Shown here piece after piece: positions 8,774 through 17,683 of a stretch of DNA of 64,000 nucleotides; the first letter of the stretch is position 1; the number at the start of each line of letters is the position of its first letter. The DNA lies in NCBI GenBank assembly GCA_016716265.1, contig JADJWQ010000001.1:558001-622000 (forward strand), in the 5' to 3' direction. The notes beneath the pieces are model-generated. The model saw nothing but the letters and a program-made list of their open reading frames with translations, made no database searches and was not told the DNA's origin. Made by a program: the position numbers and the translations under genes. This DNA comes from Planctomycetota bacterium (GTDB taxonomy: Bacteria; Planctomycetota; UBA1135; UBA2386).

Positions 8774-9823
8774 TCACGCCTGCGTCGCGGGAGCCGATGC
8801 CGCGCGCGGTGCAGAACACTGCGCGCCCTGCTTCGCGACGCCGGGTGTCGGGACGGCGGCCTCCGCGGGCGTGAAGTCCATGCACACGGGCCCGATCGGA
8901 TTGCGACAGCGACGCCTGCCGCACGGCGCGCAGTCCGGGCCGCCGGTCGCCCGCAGGCACGCGCCGGCCGTCGGACCGGTGCGCACCGCGTCGGTCGGTC
9001 CGAACAGCGTCAGCGTGCGCGCGCCGCAGGCGGCGAGCACGTGCATCGCGCCCTTGTCGGGACCGATCGCACAACCGCCGCTGCGGGCGCACAGGACCCC
9101 GAGTCCCACCAGCCGGCGGAGCTCGCCGGGCGCGTGCCGCATGACCGTCAGGCCGGCCGGCGCGGCGACGTCGCGCTCGTCGGGGCCCGCGACGAGGAGC
9201 GGCACCGGGCCGTCCGCGCGCGCCTCGCGCTCGATCGCTGCCGCGGGCCAGCCGCGAGGGTCGTCGGGCCGCGACGAGACCAGCAGGCGGAACGGCAGCG
9301 ATGGATCGATGCCCAGCGCCGCGAGCGCCGCCGCCTCGGCGTCGAGCTCGGCGGCGGTCGCCGCGAGCTGCGGTGCCCGCGGCTCGACCTCGGGCGCCAG
9401 GCGCCGCACCAGCTCCGCCGCGATGCGCGCCGGGTGCGCAGGCTCGCCCGGACGCAGCACGATCGTCTCGTTGCACGCGATCGCACTGCCCCGCTCGCGC
9501 CGCAGCTGCGCGGCGGGTCCGATGCGACGTGCGGCACCCGAGCCACGCACGAAGCCGGCGCTCTTCCAATTGCCCTGCAGGTCGAGCACGACGTCCGGCC
9601 GGAAGCGTCGCAGCACGGCGAGCGTCCGCAGGTAGGCAGGCACGCCACCGCGGCGGTCGTGGCGGAGCACGTCGACGACCCCGTCGAGCAGCGGCGCGAA
9701 GCTCCGCTGCACCACCCACAGCACGTCGAGCTCGGGCCGCGCCGCGCGCAGCGCCTGGACCGCGGCGACGCCATGGACGACGTCGCCCATCGCGGACAGC
9801 CGCACGACGGCGACGCGCGTCAC
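8774..9823 (-). CDS. glycosyltransferase family 9 (heptosyltransferase-like)
   Basis: A 349-residue GT-B enzyme resembling ADP-heptose:LPS heptosyltransferases. VTRVAVVRLSAMGDVVHG at the N-terminus is the nucleotide-binding signature, DVVLDLQGNWKS the second motif, and GPDKGAMHVLAACG followed by LFGPTDAVRTGP is the donor-binding C-terminal domain. A Cys-rich stretch (PDCAPCGRRRCRN) after it occurs in many family members. The GTG at 9823 overlaps the stop of the preceding membrane-protein gene as GTGA, which argues for translational coupling and fixes the start. Likely transfers a sugar to an outer-membrane glycolipid or surface glycan; donor and acceptor are not deducible. The last 30 residues (Ala-rich) are not conserved-looking. 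Confidence 0.88.
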   Translation of the reverse strand: MTRVAVVRLSAMGDVVHGVAAVQALRAARPELDVLWVVQRSFAPLLDGVVDVLRHDRRGGVPAYLRTLAVLRRFRPDVVLDLQGNWKSAGFVRGSGAARRIGPAAQLRRERGSAIACNETIVLRPGEPAHPARIAAELVRRLAPEVEPRAPQLAATAAELDAEAAALAALGIDPSLPFRLLVSSRPDDPRGWPAAAIEREARADGPVPLLVAGPDERDVAAPAGLTVMRHAPGELRRLVGLGVLCARSGGCAIGPDKGAMHVLAACGARTLTLFGPTDAVRTGPTAGACLRATGGPDCAPCGRRRCRNPIGPVCMDFTPAEAAVPTPGVAKQGAQCSAPRAASAPATQA

Positions 9824-10935
9824 CGGCCACCTCCCGCCATCGTCGGCCAGGGCGGCCCCGCGAAACACCACGCGGCGACGATCGGCGCGGCGAGCGCGGC
9901 GGCGACGAGCGCCCAGCGCCGCCACGACGCGAACGCGGCGAGCGGGAGTAGCAGAACGGCGAACGCGAGCTCGCGCGCCGCGACGGCCGCTCCGCCGCCG
10001 AGCGCCCGGCGTGCGACCGCGGCGAGCGCGAGCGCGAGCGCGGCCCCGAGCGGCAGCGTGCGCTGCCAGCGCTGCAGCGGGCGCGCGACCCGCGTGAACG
10101 ATGCCACGCCGGGACCGACCGCGAACGCGAACAGCAGCGCCGCGGCGAGCGGAGCGAACGGCGCCCGCAACCGACCGGCGAGCGGTCCGAGCAGCATCAC
10201 GCCGACGATCGCTCCGGTGCACGAGCGCAGCACGAGCTGGCCGGGGCTCGGCAACGCCTCCCGCGCACCGCGCCCGCGATGCTCGGTGAAGGTCCACAGA
10301 CACAGCGGCAGCGTGGCGACGAGCAGGTGACCGAGGAACGGCAGCGAGCCGGTCGCGACGTCGGGTGCGGCGGACCCGCGGTCGCGCGCCGGCCCGAGCC
10401 ACGCCGCGGCGACCGCGGCCGTCAGCGCGAGCGGCACCGCGACGTCGACGGTCCGCGCTCCCGAGCGTCGGCGCAGCCAGATCAGCGTCGGCCCGAAGAA
10501 GAACGCGGCGCCCGCGACTCCGGTCAGCCACGCGGCCGCGGCAGCGAGGACGACCGCACCGCGCAGCTCGCGCGGTCGCGCCGCGGCCACGCCCACCGCG
10601 AGCGTCACGACCGCCGCCGCGACCACGGCGGCGTCGGCGAGCGCCTCGGGCTGCCGCCAGGCGCCGAGCACGACCAGCGGCGCGGTCAGCGCCCCGGCGC
10701 ACGACAACGTCGCGGCGCGCAGGCCGAAGCGCGGCCGCAGGAGAGCGAAGGCGAGCCCGACCGCACCGAGCAGCGCGCCGAGTGCCAGCAGCGTCGCGCG
10801 TGCCCAGTGGGTGGCGACGACGGCCGGAGCGTACGTGACGACGGCGATGGCGCCCAGCGCGGCGACGAGCACGGCATCGCGCGACCACACCGGTCGCACG
10901 CCGACCATCGCTGCCGTCGCGCCACCCTCGGTCAC
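9820..10935 (-). CDS. polytopic inner-membrane protein in a glycosyltransferase operon
   Basis: A 371-residue, very hydrophobic Ala/Leu/Val-rich protein with roughly ten predicted membrane segments and short Arg-rich loops (for example IWLRRRSGART). I recognise no catalytic motif. The GTG at 10935 overlaps the GT2 stop (GTGA), and its own stop overlaps the GT9 start in the same way, so the three genes are almost certainly co-expressed and coupled. By context it may be a flippase, polymerase or lipid-linked sugar handling protein for the glycan built by the two flanking glycosyltransferases; that is inference. A Met ten codons downstream is an alternative start. Confidence 0.7.
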   Translation of the reverse strand: MTEGGATAAMVGVRPVWSRDAVLVAALGAIAVVTYAPAVVATHWARATLLALGALLGAVGLAFALLRPRFGLRAATLSCAGALTAPLVVLGAWRQPEALADAAVVAAAVVTLAVGVAAARPRELRGAVVLAAAAAWLTGVAGAAFFFGPTLIWLRRRSGARTVDVAVPLALTAAVAAAWLGPARDRGSAAPDVATGSLPFLGHLLVATLPLCLWTFTEHRGRGAREALPSPGQLVLRSCTGAIVGVMLLGPLAGRLRAPFAPLAAALLFAFAVGPGVASFTRVARPLQRWQRTLPLGAALALALAAVARRALGGGAAVAARELAFAVLLLPLAAFASWRRWALVAAALAAPIVAAWCFAGPPWPTMAGGGR

Positions 10936-11666
10936 GACTCCTCGGCGATCCGGTAGACGATCACCCGCGACCGCATCCAGCGCACGGCGAGGCAGTCCTT
11001 CAGCCCGCGGATCGCGCGGTTGCCGATGCCGTACTTCGCCTGGCCGGCCACGCGCGGGCGGTGGTTCACGTCGATCTCGGTGACGCGGCCGCCGCAGTAG
11101 CGCACCAGCGTCGCCATGAAGCGGTGCATGCCGTGGAAGCGCGGCACCGCGAGGAACAGCTCGCGACGGTAGGCCTTCGCGCCGCAGGCGCTGTCGGTCA
11201 CGCGGTCGCCGGTGATCCAGTTGCGCACACCATTGCCGATCGCCGACGAGCGGCGACGCACCCAGGTGTCCTTGCGCTTGCGGCGCACGCCGGTCACGCC
11301 GTCCCACGCGCCGCTCTCGATCATCGCGATCATCTTCGGCAGGTCGGCAGGATCGTTCTGCCGGTCGCCGTCGAGCGTCGCGATGATCGGCGCGCGCGAT
11401 TGCATCGCGCCTGCCAGCACGGCGGTGCTCTGCCCGCGGTTCTGCTCGAGCGTGACGATGCGCAGCCAGTCGGCGGTGTTGCGCTCCTTCCAGGCCTTCA
11501 TGCGCTCGAGGCTGCGGTCACGACTCTTGTCGTCGACGAAGATCGCCTCGAACGGGCCGTGCGGGAGCAACGTATCGCGCACCTCGTCGAGGAGCGGCTC
11601 GACGTTCTCCTCCTCGTCGAACACGGGCACGACCAGCGTGAAGCGCAGTCCGGATCGGTCGGTCAT
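10932..11666 (-). CDS. family 2 glycosyltransferase (dolichyl-phosphate sugar synthase-like)
   Basis: A 244-residue GT-A fold enzyme. LVVPVFDEEENVEPLLDE is the N-terminal nucleotide-sugar motif, FVDDKSRDRS the first Asp pair, NRGQSTAVLAGA the conserved loop and ATLDGDRQNDPADLP the metal-binding DGD motif. DSACGAKAYRR is typical of the DPM1/undecaprenyl-phosphate sugar transferase branch. There are no C-terminal membrane segments, so it is the soluble or peripheral type; the adjoining membrane protein may supply the membrane part. First gene of a three-gene coupled unit (GT2, membrane protein, GT9), 113 bp after the acyl-CoA synthetase gene, with a 12-bp repeat array in that gap. Confidence 0.92.
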   Translation of the reverse strand: MTDRSGLRFTLVVPVFDEEENVEPLLDEVRDTLLPHGPFEAIFVDDKSRDRSLERMKAWKERNTADWLRIVTLEQNRGQSTAVLAGAMQSRAPIIATLDGDRQNDPADLPKMIAMIESGAWDGVTGVRRKRKDTWVRRRSSAIGNGVRNWITGDRVTDSACGAKAYRRELFLAVPRFHGMHRFMATLVRYCGGRVTEIDVNHRPRVAGQAKYGIGNRAIRGLKDCLAVRWMRSRVIVYRIAEES

Positions 11667-11704
11667 GGTGGTCTCGGTCGACTACCTTCGAGCGGGTCGC
11701 CTGG

Positions 11705-11752
11705 TTCGGAGTGGCGTTCGGAGTGGCGTTCGGAGTGGCGTTCGGGGTGGCG
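11705..11752. repeat. 12-bp tandem repeat, four copies, 3' of the acyl-CoA synthetase gene
   Basis: Four copies of ttcggagtggcg, the last with one substitution, between the stop of the acyl-CoA synthetase gene (11780) and the GT2 start (11666). No dyad symmetry, so not a terminator by itself. It is one of four short tandem arrays with 12-17-bp units next to gene 3' ends in this window. Confidence 0.95.
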
Positions 11753-11779
11753 TGCAGGTCGGCTGGCGGCGGGCAACGG

Positions 11780-13891
11780 TCAGCCCTGTAGCCGCAGCCG
11801 CGCGTCGACCGCCAGGCTCTCGCCGCCGGGTTCGGCCAGGATGAACGGGTTGATCTCGACCTCCTCGATCAGCGGGAAGTCGAGCACGAGGCGCTGCAGA
11901 CGCAGCACGATCTCGCAGGCGAGCGCGACGTCCGCTGGCGGATCGCCACGGAACCGACCGAGCAGCGGCGCGCCCTTCAGCTGCGCGAACATCTCGGCGG
12001 GATCACCGCCGTCGAGCGGCGCGATCCGGAACGCGACGTCGCGGAGCACCTCGACGTGCGTGCCACCGAGGCCGACCGCGAACAACGGTCCGTAGCGCGG
12101 GTCGCGCGTCATGCCGATCAGGATCTCCCGGTGGCCCGGCGCGCGCTTCTGCACGAGCAGACGCAGGCCGCGGAAGCGCCGCGCGAGCCGGCGCCGCAGG
12201 TCTTCGGCAGCGCGGTACACCTCGTCGCCGTTGCGCAGCCCGTTGACGACCGCGTGCAGCTCGCTCTTGTGCACGAGGCTGCGCGCCTCGGCCTTCAGCA
12301 CGACCGGGAACCCCAGCTCGTGCGAGGCGCCGACCGCATCGCCGGGCGTCGTCACGCGCCGGCTCGGCGCGAACGGGACGCCGTAGGCGGCCAGCACGGC
12401 TTCGGCGTCCTCGACCGCGAGCCAGCCGGGCGCCGCGCGGTCGAGCACCGCCGCCGCGGCGTCGCGGTCGACGCGCAGGCGCGGCAGCGGCTTCGATTCG
12501 CGCTCCAGCATCCGCGCGCGGCGGCACAGCGAGCGCATCGTGCGCGCGGCGTCCTCCGGATAGCGGAACACGGGCACGCCGCTGCGACGCAGGAGCTCCT
12601 GGGCCTCGCGCCCGCGCTGGCGGCCCATCAGACAGACCAGCAGCGGCTTGTCGGTGGCGGCCTCCTCGACGATCGCGGCCGCGACCGCCTCGGCGTCGAT
12701 CATGATCGGCGACACGAAGAGCACGATCAGGGCGTCGACGTTCGGGTCGCGCACGACGAGACGGAGCGCACGGCGGTAGCGCTCGGCGTCGGCCGACGCG
12801 ATCAGATCGACCGGATTGCGCACCGAGGCCTCGACCGGCAGCGCGCGGACCAGCGCGGCCTTGGTGCGCGGCGTCAGCTCGGGCACCTCCAGTCCGGCGC
12901 CGTCGAGCGCGTCGGTGGCCAGGATGCCGGGGCCACCGGCGTTGGTCACGACCGCGATGCGCGGGCCCTGCGGGAGCCGCTGGTGCAGGAGAGCCGCGGC
13001 GAGCGCGAACATCTCGCGGAACGACTCGACGCGCAGTACGCCGCACTGTTGGAACAGCGTGTCGGCCGCGACGTCCGCACCGGCGACGCTGCCGGTGTGC
13101 GAACCCGCGGCGGCGGCTCCCGCCGCACTGCGACCGGACTTGACCGCGAGGATCGGCTTGGTGCGGCCGACGCGGCGGGCGACCTCGACGAACTTCGCGG
13201 GGTCACCGAGGCTCTCGACGTAGAGCAACACGATGCGCACCGAGTCGATGTCGGCCCAGTACTCGATCAGGTCGGCGGCCGTCACGTCGGCACGGTTGCC
13301 GACCGACGCGAACATCGAGACGCCGAGACCGGCGGCGCTCGCGTCGGCGAGGATCGCCTCGCCGAGCGCGCCGGACTGCGACACCATCGCGACCGCGCCA
13401 GCCGGCGTGCGCGTCGCCGCGAACGACGCGTCGAGGCACACGTCGGGTTCGGTGTTGATCACGCCCATGCAGTTCGGGCCGACGATGCGCATGCCGTAGT
13501 GCCGCGCGACCTCGCGCAGCTCGGCCTCGCGACGCTCGCCCTCGCCGCCGATCTCCTTGAAGCCGGCCGTGATGACGACGAGGCCCTTGACGCCCTTCTT
13601 GCCGCACTCCCGCGCGACCTTGACGACCTCCGGCGCCGGCACGCACAGCACCGCGAGGTCGACCGGGCCCGGGATCTTCGAGACCGTCGGGTAGGTCGGC
13701 ATCGAGAGCACGACGTCGCTCTTCGAGTTGACCGGGTAGACCGGCCCCTGGAAGCCGCTCTCGACGAGGTTGGCGACCACCTGCCGGCCGATGGCGCCCG
13801 GCCGCCGGCTCGCGCCGACGACAGCCACGGCTCGGGGTCGGAAGATCGCGTCCAGGGAGTGGCGTGGACGACGGGCAGGGACTCTCGTCAC
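11780..13891 (-). CDS. ADP-forming acetyl/acyl-CoA synthetase (fused alpha-beta)
   Basis: Nucleoside-diphosphate-forming acyl-CoA synthetase: acyl-CoA + ADP + Pi = acid + CoA + ATP. At 703 residues it carries the alpha and beta parts in one chain: CoA-binding Rossmann domain (AVVGASRRPGAIGRQV, residues about 20-150), ligase domains with GSHTGSVAGADV holding the phosphohistidine and VVTNAGGPGILATDA, then a C-terminal ATP-grasp domain (GFPVVLKAEARSLVHKSE to EEVEINPFIL). It lacks the GNAT acetyltransferase domain found on the longer Pat proteins. The GTG at 13891 was chosen because homology starts at SLDAIFRPRAVAVVG. The physiological substrate (acetate, propionate or an aryl acid) cannot be read from sequence. 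Confidence 0.93.
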   Translation of the reverse strand: MTRVPARRPRHSLDAIFRPRAVAVVGASRRPGAIGRQVVANLVESGFQGPVYPVNSKSDVVLSMPTYPTVSKIPGPVDLAVLCVPAPEVVKVARECGKKGVKGLVVITAGFKEIGGEGERREAELREVARHYGMRIVGPNCMGVINTEPDVCLDASFAATRTPAGAVAMVSQSGALGEAILADASAAGLGVSMFASVGNRADVTAADLIEYWADIDSVRIVLLYVESLGDPAKFVEVARRVGRTKPILAVKSGRSAAGAAAAGSHTGSVAGADVAADTLFQQCGVLRVESFREMFALAAALLHQRLPQGPRIAVVTNAGGPGILATDALDGAGLEVPELTPRTKAALVRALPVEASVRNPVDLIASADAERYRRALRLVVRDPNVDALIVLFVSPIMIDAEAVAAAIVEEAATDKPLLVCLMGRQRGREAQELLRRSGVPVFRYPEDAARTMRSLCRRARMLERESKPLPRLRVDRDAAAAVLDRAAPGWLAVEDAEAVLAAYGVPFAPSRRVTTPGDAVGASHELGFPVVLKAEARSLVHKSELHAVVNGLRNGDEVYRAAEDLRRRLARRFRGLRLLVQKRAPGHREILIGMTRDPRYGPLFAVGLGGTHVEVLRDVAFRIAPLDGGDPAEMFAQLKGAPLLGRFRGDPPADVALACEIVLRLQRLVLDFPLIEEVEINPFILAEPGGESLAVDARLRLQG

Positions 13892-14017
13892 GGGCGCCGA
13901 CGGTACCGGACCAACGTGGCAAAGAGAAGCGCGAGGCTGCGCTCCTACGCACCCGGCACACGGGGCCTCCGGGCATTCCCGGCTGCATTCGGTCGGTGGT
14001 CGCCGCATGATCCCCGC

Positions 14018-14911
14018 ATGTCGCCGACCGCCCTGCTCGAAGCCATGCGGCCCTACCAGTGGGTGAAGAACCTGCTGGTGTTCGCCCCGCTGCTGTTCGC
14101 GCACCGCACCGGCGACTTCAGCGCGCTCCGCGCCGCGGTCGTCGCATTCGCGTCGTTCTGCACGATCGCGAGCGCGATCTACCTGCTCAACGACCTCGCC
14201 GACCGGCACGCCGACGCCCAGCACCCGCGCAAGCGGAACCGACCGATCCCGTCCGGCCGGCTCGGCCCGCGCGCCGCCGCTGGTGCGGCGGTCGTGCTGC
14301 TCGCGGTCGGGCTCGGACTCGCGGCGATCCCGGCGCCACCCGATGCCGTCGTGCCGTTCGCCGTGTGGCCGGTCGCGTACTTCGTGCTGAACGTCGGCTA
14401 CTCGCTGCGCCTCAAGCACATCGCGATCGTCGACGCGCTCGCCATCGCGTTCGGCTTCCAGCTCCGCGTCCACGCGGGCAGCGCCGCGATCGGGGTCCCG
14501 TCGTCGGGCTGGCTCCTGCTGTGCACGTTCTTCTTCGCGACGCTGCTGGCGTTCGCCAAGCGCCGTGCCGAGTTGAGCGCGCTCGGCGGCGACGTCGCCA
14601 CGCGGACCAGCCTGCGCGGCTACGACACCGCGTTCCTCGACCAGGCGCTCGCGGTCACCGCATCGATCAGCCTGCTGTCCTACGCGCTCTACACGCTCGA
14701 CCCGGCGACGGTCGAGAAGCACGGCAAGCTGCTGCTCGCCACCGTGCCGTTCGTCTGCTTCGGCGTGTTCCGCTACCTGTGGCTGGTGCGCGCGACCGAC
14801 GCCGCCGAGGACCCCGCGCGGCTCCTGGTCCGCGACGTCCCGCTGCTGGTCGACGGCATGCTCTGGCTCGGCACCGTCGTCATCGCGATCCGCGCCCCCT
14901 TCCTCCACTGA
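14018..14911 (+). CDS. UbiA-family prenyltransferase (decaprenyl-phosphate phosphoribosyltransferase-like)
   Basis: A 297-residue membrane enzyme with about eight helices. MRPYQWVKNLLVFAPLLFAH is the start signature of the DPPR-synthase branch of UbiA proteins, and NDLADRHADAQHPRKRNRP is the first Asp-rich prenyl-diphosphate motif in its family form (NDxxDxxxDxxHPxKxxRP). The second Asp motif region lies near YDTAFLDQALAV. Family members attach phosphoribose or a related head group to polyprenyl phosphate; others in the superfamily make quinones. No ribose epimerase genes are beside it, so the specific substrate is unproven. It is convergent with pstB across an 83-bp gap made of a long palindrome. 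Confidence 0.82.
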   Translation: MSPTALLEAMRPYQWVKNLLVFAPLLFAHRTGDFSALRAAVVAFASFCTIASAIYLLNDLADRHADAQHPRKRNRPIPSGRLGPRAAAGAAVVLLAVGLGLAAIPAPPDAVVPFAVWPVAYFVLNVGYSLRLKHIAIVDALAIAFGFQLRVHAGSAAIGVPSSGWLLLCTFFFATLLAFAKRRAELSALGGDVATRTSLRGYDTAFLDQALAVTASISLLSYALYTLDPATVEKHGKLLLATVPFVCFGVFRYLWLVRATDAAEDPARLLVRDVPLLVDGMLWLGTVVIAIRAPFLH

Positions 14912-14993
14912 CTTCCGATCGGTACCGCGTACGATTTTTACATCTGCGGCTCCGCCGCAGATGTAAAAATCGTACGCGGTACCGATCGGAAGT
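14911..14993. terminator. perfect 40-bp inverted repeat between convergent genes
   Basis: Positions 14911-14950 are the exact reverse complement of 14954-14993, with a 3-nt loop; the left arm starts at the stop codon of the prenyltransferase gene and the right arm ends one base before the pstB stop. Each arm contains a taaaaatcgt-type AT tract inside GC-rich sequence. It could act as a bidirectional terminator, but it is far longer than a normal intrinsic terminator and shares sequence with the repeat at 22671-22732, so it is better seen as a mobile or dispersed palindromic element. Confidence 0.9.
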
Positions 14994-14994
14994 C

Positions 14995-15780
14995 TCAGCC
15001 GGAGCGGCCGGTGATGAAGTCTTCGGTCTCGCGGCGCGACGGGTTGGAGAACAGCTTCGCGGTCGGCGCGAACTCGACGAGCTCGCCCTGTACGAGCAAT
15101 GCGCAATGCTCGCTGGCGCGCGCCGCCTGCTGCATGTTGTTGGTCGCCAGCACGATCGTGAAGCGGCTCTTCAGCTCCGTGAGCAGGTCCTCGATCACCG
15201 CGGTCGACTTCGCATCGAGCGTCGAGCACGGCTCGTCCATCAGCAGGACATCGGGATCGCTCGCGATAGCTCGCGCGATGCACAGCCGCTGCCGCTGGCC
15301 GCCGGACAACGTCAACGCCGACCGACCGAGCCGATCGCGGACCTCGTCCCACAGTCCCGCGAGCCGCAGCGACCGTTCGACGATCTCCTCGGCGTCGCCC
15401 CTGCCGAGCCGCCGCGCGAGGCGCGGGCCGAACGCCACATTGTCGTGGATCGACTTCGGGAACGGATTGGGGCGATGGAACACCATCGCCACCTTCCGGC
15501 GCAGCTCGACCACATCGACGTCCGGCCCGAGGACGTCGATTCCCTGGATCCGCAGCGCCCCGGTCGCGCGCGCGCCGCGCACACGATCGTTCAGCCGGTT
15601 GCACCAGCGCAGGAACGTCGACTTGCCGCAGCCGCTCGGCCCGATGAGCGCGGTGACCGCCCGCTCCGTCACATCGAGACGGATGCCGCGCAGCACGTGG
15701 AACTCGCCGAACCACGCATCGAAGCCACGCGCTTCGATCACGGTGGCCTGGACGCCGGGCGCCCTCCCGTCCTCGCTCAT
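14995..15780 (-). CDS. pstB: phosphate ABC transporter ATP-binding protein (PstB)
   Basis: ATPase subunit of the high-affinity phosphate importer, 261 residues. GPSGCGKSTFLR is the Walker A motif, VFHRPNPFPKSIHDNVAFGPR is the PstB-specific Q-loop region, LTLSGGQRQRLCIARAIA the ABC signature, and VLLMDEPCSTLDAKST the Walker B with the PstB-type SALD/STLD motif. ATNNMQQAARASE is the H-loop region, but the usual switch His (in family members TH-M) appears as Asn (TNNMQQ), as it does in some PstB homologues. The ATG at 15780 overlaps the pstA stop as ATGA. Last gene of the operon; no phoU follows. Confidence 0.95.
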   Translation of the reverse strand: MSEDGRAPGVQATVIEARGFDAWFGEFHVLRGIRLDVTERAVTALIGPSGCGKSTFLRWCNRLNDRVRGARATGALRIQGIDVLGPDVDVVELRRKVAMVFHRPNPFPKSIHDNVAFGPRLARRLGRGDAEEIVERSLRLAGLWDEVRDRLGRSALTLSGGQRQRLCIARAIASDPDVLLMDEPCSTLDAKSTAVIEDLLTELKSRFTIVLATNNMQQAARASEHCALLVQGELVEFAPTAKLFSNPSRRETEDFITGRSG

Positions 15781-16739
15781 CGCCAGTCCCTCCGGAATGC
15801 CCTGCGCACCAGCGTGGCCGTGGTATCGAGCACCACGTGGATGCCGAGCAGCACGATGCACGCCGCCGCAGCGAGTTCACGGTAGCCCGGCTCGCTCCGG
15901 TTGGCCCAGTCGAAGACCTGCAGCGGCAGCGTCGTGAACGGCTCCACCGCGTTGCTCGGTGCCTGGTAGACGTAGACGAGCCCGGTGATGACGAACACCG
16001 GTGCGGCCTCCCCGACCGCCCGGCTGACCGCGACCAGCGAGCCCCCGAGCAGCTCCGGCAGTGCAGCCGGCAGGGTGACGCGCGCGACCACCTGCAGCGG
16101 CGATGCGCCGAGCGACGCGGCGCTCTCCCGCATCGACTGCGGCACGGCCCGCAGCGCGAGCTGTGCACTGCGGATCACCAGCGGCAGCGCGACCAGCGCG
16201 AGCGTCAGCCCACCGGAGAGGATGCCGCGCCCCGGCGGCAGGTGCAGTTCGAACGGCGTGTCGGCGAACACGCGCACCGCGGGCCCGACGGGGTCGCCGA
16301 ACAGGCCCCAGGCCCTCACGAACACGGTGAGACCGAGGATGCCGTAGACGATCGACGGCACGCCCGCGAGACCGGCGATGTTCGCGCGCACGAAGCGTTG
16401 GACACGCCGCCAGACACCTCGGCGCGGCTCGACCTCCTCCAGGTAGACCGCCGCGCCGACGCCGATCGGCAGCGCGATGACGGCGCAGATCAGCGCGGTC
16501 CACAGCGTGCCCGCGAGCGCCGGCCAGATGCCGGCGCGCTCCGGATGTCGCGAGACGGTGCCGCCGAGGAAGCCGGCATCCAGATGGCTGGCGCCCAGCC
16601 AGACCACGACGCCCGCCACCACCGCGAACGCGGCGACGATCGCGACGGTCGCCGCGCGGCACGCGACGACGAACAGCCGCTCCGGCAATCGGCAGGTGGT
16701 GCCTGCGGAAAGGCCCGTGCCGCGCTCGGCGCGGCTCAT
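15777..16739 (-). CDS. pstA: phosphate ABC transporter permease (PstA)
   Basis: A 320-residue inner-membrane permease with about six helices, forming the channel with PstC. NIAGLAGVPSIVYGILGL is the PstA family motif, and ESAASLGASPLQVVARVTLPAALPELLGGSL is the EAA loop that contacts PstB (about residues 190-230), followed by RAVGEAAPVFVITG. The start ATG at 16739 overlaps the pstC stop (ATGA). Its stop overlaps the pstB start in the same way, so S, C, A and B form one coupled unit. Charged Arg-rich N-terminus before the first helix. Confidence 0.95.
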   Translation of the reverse strand: MSRAERGTGLSAGTTCRLPERLFVVACRAATVAIVAAFAVVAGVVVWLGASHLDAGFLGGTVSRHPERAGIWPALAGTLWTALICAVIALPIGVGAAVYLEEVEPRRGVWRRVQRFVRANIAGLAGVPSIVYGILGLTVFVRAWGLFGDPVGPAVRVFADTPFELHLPPGRGILSGGLTLALVALPLVIRSAQLALRAVPQSMRESAASLGASPLQVVARVTLPAALPELLGGSLVAVSRAVGEAAPVFVITGLVYVYQAPSNAVEPFTTLPLQVFDWANRSEPGYRELAAAACIVLLGIHVVLDTTATLVRRAFRRDWR

Positions 16740-17683
16740 TCGAACGACCTCCGGAACCGGCTGCGCAACCGCATTGCGGTCACCGTCATGCCGAAGGTGA
16801 GCACGAACAACAGGAACGCGACCGCATAGCACGACAGGTAGGCGGGGCCGACGTGGCTCGCCTCGCCGAGGAACACCTGCGCGACGTAGCCGGTCAACGT
16901 CTGCGCGCCATCGCGTGGGTCGAGCGTGTATTGCGCGGTGAGTCCTGCGGCCAGTGTCACGATCATCGTCTCGCCCAGGCAGCGGGCCGCGGCGCCGAGA
17001 AGCCCGGCGACGATGCCCGGCGCGGCGGCCGGCAGCACGACCCGCACGATCACGTCGAGCCGCGACGCACCGAGGCCGAAGGCGCCGTCGCGCAGTTCGT
17101 CGGGGACCCGGCGAATCGCGTCCTCGACCGCCGCGCAGACGGTCGGCGCGACCAGCAGGCCGACCATCAGCCCGGCGCTCGCGACGCTGAACGTGCCGAA
17201 GCCCAAGTGTGATCGGACCAGTGCGGGGCTCAACACGTGCAGAGCCACGAAACCGAGTACGACGGTCGGCACGCCGGCGAGCGACTCCAACACCGCGCGC
17301 ACGGCGCGGGCCACGCGGGGCGACGCGAATTCCGCGAGGTGGATCCCGGACAACACGCCGAGCGGTGTCGCCAACGACAGTGCGATCCCGGTGACCAGCG
17401 CGGTCCCCGCGAGCAGCGCCGCGACCCCGTAGCCCGGCTGCGTGGCGTGCAGGGGGCTCCACGAGTCACCGAACAGGAACTCCGTGAGACCGACGTGGGC
17501 CGACGCGAAGAAGCGCAGGGTCTCGCGCAGCAGCACCCCGAAGATCAACAGCGTCGTGACGACCGAGGCGAGGCCACATGCGCTCAGCGCGAGGCCACCG
17601 AGGCGCTCGCGGGCGGCCGTCGCGGCGACCGGGACCGCATCGCCGTAGGCAGCGAGCGGCAGCTCTCGGCGCGGACGGGTCAC
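16736..17683 (-). CDS. pstC: phosphate ABC transporter permease (PstC)
   Basis: A 315-residue inner-membrane permease with six predicted helices. The first helix is followed by a periplasmic loop (FLFGDSWSPL) seen in PstC proteins. VLESLAGVPTVVLGFVAL is the family motif, and RDGAFGLGASRLDVIVRVVLPAAAPGIVAGLL the EAA loop for coupling to PstB, followed by LGETMIVTLAAG. GTG at 17683 overlaps the pstS stop as GTGA, which fixes the start. Works with PstA as the transmembrane pore for inorganic phosphate released from PstS. Confidence 0.95.
   Translation of the reverse strand: MTRPRRELPLAAYGDAVPVAATAARERLGGLALSACGLASVVTTLLIFGVLLRETLRFFASAHVGLTEFLFGDSWSPLHATQPGYGVAALLAGTALVTGIALSLATPLGVLSGIHLAEFASPRVARAVRAVLESLAGVPTVVLGFVALHVLSPALVRSHLGFGTFSVASAGLMVGLLVAPTVCAAVEDAIRRVPDELRDGAFGLGASRLDVIVRVVLPAAAPGIVAGLLGAAARCLGETMIVTLAAGLTAQYTLDPRDGAQTLTGYVAQVFLGEASHVGPAYLSCYAVAFLLFVLTFGMTVTAMRLRSRFRRSFE

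Noticed and set aside
8741..10330. Long plus-strand frame over the GT9 and membrane-protein genes
   Set aside because: Low-complexity Ala/Arg/Ser product and antisense to a conserved, translationally coupled gene set.
13892..16168. In-frame extension of the acyl-CoA synthetase by 759 codons
   Set aside because: It runs antisense through the prenyltransferase gene and out of frame through the pst genes; homology starts only at about 13890.
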